Origin: Henckelia pumila
Taxonomy: Eukaryota > Streptophyta > Magnoliopsida > Lamiales > Gesneriaceae
Assembly: GCF_033568475.1 (NCBI RefSeq)
Contig: NW_027331831.1
Coordinates: 4,340,001-4,404,000 of the forward strand
Reading direction: 5' to 3'
DNA length: 64,000 nucleotides
Made by a program: the position numbers and the translations under genes. This document shows, piece by piece, positions 60,768-64,000 of the stretch. Position 1 is the first letter of the stretch; each line of letters begins with the position of its first letter. The notes under the pieces were generated by a model. The model was not told the origin of the DNA. It did no database searches and saw nothing but the letters and a program-made list of their open reading frames with translations.

Positions 60768-62830
60768 GGTACATAACGAGGTGAATGTAGCACATGTTTT
60801 TTCAATTTGAGTATTTACACAAAAAAACTATATTAATGTCAATTGATAAGTAAATAATAAAATAATTAAACAAGGTACATATGTAAGTAAACTAGGTACA
60901 TCAAAGTACAATATGGTACATATAGGAGTTAATAGAGCACATTGTTATCCAATTTGAGTATTGGTGACAATATTATTGTATCCACCAAACGTGAATATGA
61001 TTAATTATTTTAAATATTAAATTATTAATGAGATTTTCACACAAGAACATATATTAAAATTAAAAAACAAGTGATCAACTTCTTGGTAAGTGGTTCGTGA
61101 ATGTTTATGAAATGTTTATATGTTGTGACTTCAACTAGAGAACACCAATATCTCAATTTCCAACCATTAGTGGTACGTATAGATATATGTTTGAGATATT
61201 AAAATCATATAATAATGACTCAAAAAAGTTTTACTTATATCAATTGTCAAGTATAATATAAAGATTTAATTATTCACTTCAAGATGGTACATTTTCAAGT
61301 AAATAAGGTACAATAGTATTAAAATAAGGTACATAACGAGGTGAATATAACATATATTTCTCCAATTTGAGTATTTACACAAAAAAACAACACTAATGTC
61401 AATTGATAAGTAAATAATAAAATAGTTAAATAAGGTGTGTATATAAGTAAACTAGGTACATCCAAGCATAAATATGGTACATATAAGAGTTAATAGAGCA
61501 CATTATTATCCAAGTTGAGTATATGGTGGCAAGATTGTTGTATCCACCGAACGTGAATGTGATTAATTATTTTAAATATTGAATTATTAATGAGATTTTC
61601 ACATAAAAACATATATCAAGATTAGCAAACATGTGATCAACTTTTTGGTAAGTGGTTCATGAATGTCTATGGAATGTTTATTTGTTATGACTTCAACTAG
61701 AGATCACCAATATCCCAATTTCCAACCATTCGGTGGGTAGATTGTTGTAACCACCGAACGTGAATGTGATTAGTTATTTTAATGAGATGTTCAAACAAAA
61801 CATATATTAAGATCACCAAACATGTGATCAACGTCTTGGTAAGTGGTTCATGAATGTCTATGAAATGTGTATATGCAATGGCTTCAACTAGAGATCACCA
61901 ATATTTCAATTCTCAACCATTAGTGGTGCGTATGGATATATTTTTGAGATATTAAAACCATATAATAAGTACTCAGAAAAGTTTCACTTATATCAATTGT
62001 CAAGTAGTATAATCTAAAGATTTAATTACTCACTTCAAGATAGTACATTTTCAAGTAAATAAAGTATAATAATATTAAAATAAGGTACATAACGAGGTGA
62101 ATATAGCACATATTTATTCAATTTGAGTATTTACACAAAAAACTACACTAATGTCAATTGATAAGTAAATAATAAAATAGTTAAACAAGGTACATATGTA
62201 AGAAAACCAAGTACATCCGAGTACAAAATATGGTACATATAAAAGTTAATAGAGCACATTGTGATCCAATTTGAGTATTCGATGGGAAGATTGTTGTATT
62301 CAACGAACGGAATGTGATTAGTTATTTTAAATATTGAATTTATTAACGAGATTTCACACAAAAACATATATTATTGAATTATTTATGGAACGTTCACACA
62401 AGCACTCGGATTAAAATTATCAAACATGAGATAAACTTCTTTCTAAGTAGTGGATGAATGATTATGGAATGTTTTCATAACATGACTTCATCTAGATAAC
62501 ACCAATATCAAAATCATAGGGGTGTTTATGGATATATGTACGATATAGACAAATAATAACATAGTTAGTCTAACAAGCTTTGTTCATGCTAATTCACAAG
62601 TATAATATAATATTTCACTACTTGTTAATTGCGGGTACAAATTCAACTAAATCTGGCACATTAAATTTACAACCGGGTACGTATAGGAGTCAATTGAGAA
62701 CATCATTTGGTAAATTAGTACCAACATAAGGTCATACATTAGTAAATCAAGTACATTAAAGTTAAAATAAGGTACATAATTTAGTAGTTTCGGTACATTA
62801 AAATTTAAATAGAGTACATATCGAAGTCAA
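60768..62830. repeat. tandem array of 0.56-0.75 kb units rich in GGTACAT
   Basis: GGTACATAACGAGGTGAAT opens units at 60768, 61328 and 62084. Each unit continues with AATTTGAGTATTTACACAAA, TGTCAATTGATAAGTAAATA, a CACCGAACGTGAATGTGATT-like stretch and ACTTCAACTAGAGATCACCA. The second unit is longer because about 200 bp (61520 on) is duplicated inside it. Weaker partial copies lie before 60768 and after 62380. There is no coding capacity. Confidence 0.75.
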
Positions 62831-63189
62831 CGAGTAATTATCAAACACGAGATATACTTATTTGTAATTAGTGGATGAATGACTATTGAACGCTTGCATA
62901 ACATGACTTCATCTAGAGATCACCAACACGCTCTTTTTTCGAACTTTTTTATCTAATTAATTTCTAAGATTTATAAAAATAACTTTTTACCATTATTTGT
63001 ATATTTTATAAACAAAACAATATCAACTTAATTTTGGCACAAAATAGCTTATTTCAAGTACAAAATCTCTATGAAATGTTTACATTATGACTTCATGAAA
63101 TAGAAACCACCAATTATTTAATTATTATTAAGATGTTCGCACATAGTAATGATCTTTACCTATTAATAAAATCTACTATTGCTTGATTA

Positions 63190-63252
63190 TACATACATAC
63201 ATACATACATACATACATACATACATACATACATACATACATACATACATAC
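63190..63252. repeat. (CATA)n microsatellite
   Basis: About fifteen tandem ACAT tetranucleotides are seen directly. Confidence 0.95.
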
Positions 63253-64000
63253 TTTTAATGGGTATAGGTAAAAAAAAAAATTAATTTCTTATCACAATTT
63301 TGATCTATCAATTAAACGAAACTAACATCATTAATATTGATACAAAATATGTTAAGTTTGGGATAATCTAATTCGAATTCAGTATTGTTTATTTTAAATA
63401 GGGTACATATACTTGGAATTTGTATATAAATTTTGAGGGACAATACCTTTATCTTGATCATCTTCATCATTTTCAAATTCTAAAAATCCCTGTTTTGGAG
63501 AAAAAAAATATTTATCTTGATCCAAACTCATGTATATTTAATGAGTAAGAGGTAAAAAAAAAAATAATTTCCTATCATGATTCCAATTAAACGAAACCAA
63601 GATTTGAAAATATAACATTCTCAAATTAATTTCTTATCTTGATCCCCGTTTGACCATGATTTGAAAATATAACATTCTCAATTTTTTTCCTTTAATTTTT
63701 TTTTGCATTTTATTTGTATTTGAAGGTTATTTTACAAATTTTTTTTTAAAGAATGTCATAAATCAAAAAATTTGGTTGACCAAGATCATTTTTCAAACTC
63801 TCTTGCCAATTAAACGACACTAACAACATAATTATTGATATAAAATATGCTAATTTTAAAACAATTTAACGTGTATTCAGTATTATTCATTTAATATTGG
63901 GTACATAACCTCGAAATATAAGTTTAAATTTTGATAAACATTGTCGTTTTATCCAAATTCATAAAACTGTGTACCATAATTTTAAACTATCAAATTTATT
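63253..64000. other. AT-rich DNA at the window end
   Basis: No gene is seen. A short direct repeat containing GATTTGAAAATATAACATTC occurs at about 63600 and 63658. Confidence 0.5.

Noticed and set aside
1..64000. CRISPR array, bacterial operon, tRNA or rRNA genes
   Set aside because: No spaced direct repeats, operon-like gene spacing, or recognisable tRNA/rRNA sequence was seen. The tRNA-like hits are retroelement primer sites.

Overview
The window is nuclear DNA of a flowering plant. It is AT-rich, its genes are split by many short GT-AG introns, and the spaces between genes are filled with retrotransposons, MITE-like hairpins and an endogenous pararetrovirus. The gene families fit a dicot. 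The exact taxon cannot be read from the sequence.

Four host genes can be modelled exon by exon. (1) Minus strand, 9357 to 1515: plastid glutamate-cysteine ligase (GSH1), 15 coding exons, 525 aa, first enzyme of glutathione synthesis. (2) Plus strand, 16817 to 18695: a two-exon Rpr2/Rpp21/SNM1-type zinc-ribbon protein, 290 aa, probably an RNase P/MRP protein subunit. (3) Plus strand, 24625 to 27097: a two-exon DUF3527 protein, 640 aa. (4) Minus strand, 54620 to 47249: a kinesin-14, 18 coding exons, 928 aa, with one intron that has the terminal sequences of a U12-type AT-AC intron. The four genes are separate units and show no common pathway.

Mobile DNA fills most of the rest. A 5'-truncated L1-type LINE lies in a GSH1 intron. 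A 3.42 kb probable solo LTR with a GGATC target duplication lies at 10628-14050. A 9.4 kb Ty3/gypsy element at 29540-38947 has two 2,851-bp, nearly identical LTRs around an internal region whose pol remnant is full of stops. Each of its LTRs carries three GC-rich hairpins. A Ty1/copia remnant with parts of both LTRs lies in a kinesin intron.

The segment 39238-46662 (minus strand) is a near-complete Caulimoviridae genome, integrated in circularly permuted order and broken by stops and frameshifts. Its movement protein, coat protein, protease-reverse transcriptase-RNase H and transactivator-like genes, its TATA promoter and its tRNA-Met primer site can all be located.

The right end (57.9-62.9 kb) holds a 2.5 kb element with terminal inverted repeats, a foldback nested inside it, and a tandem array of about 0.56-0.75 kb units rich in GGTACAT. 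The 1-1.5 kb, 19-23.6 kb, 56-57.9 kb and 63-64 kb stretches are AT-rich, without recognisable genes.
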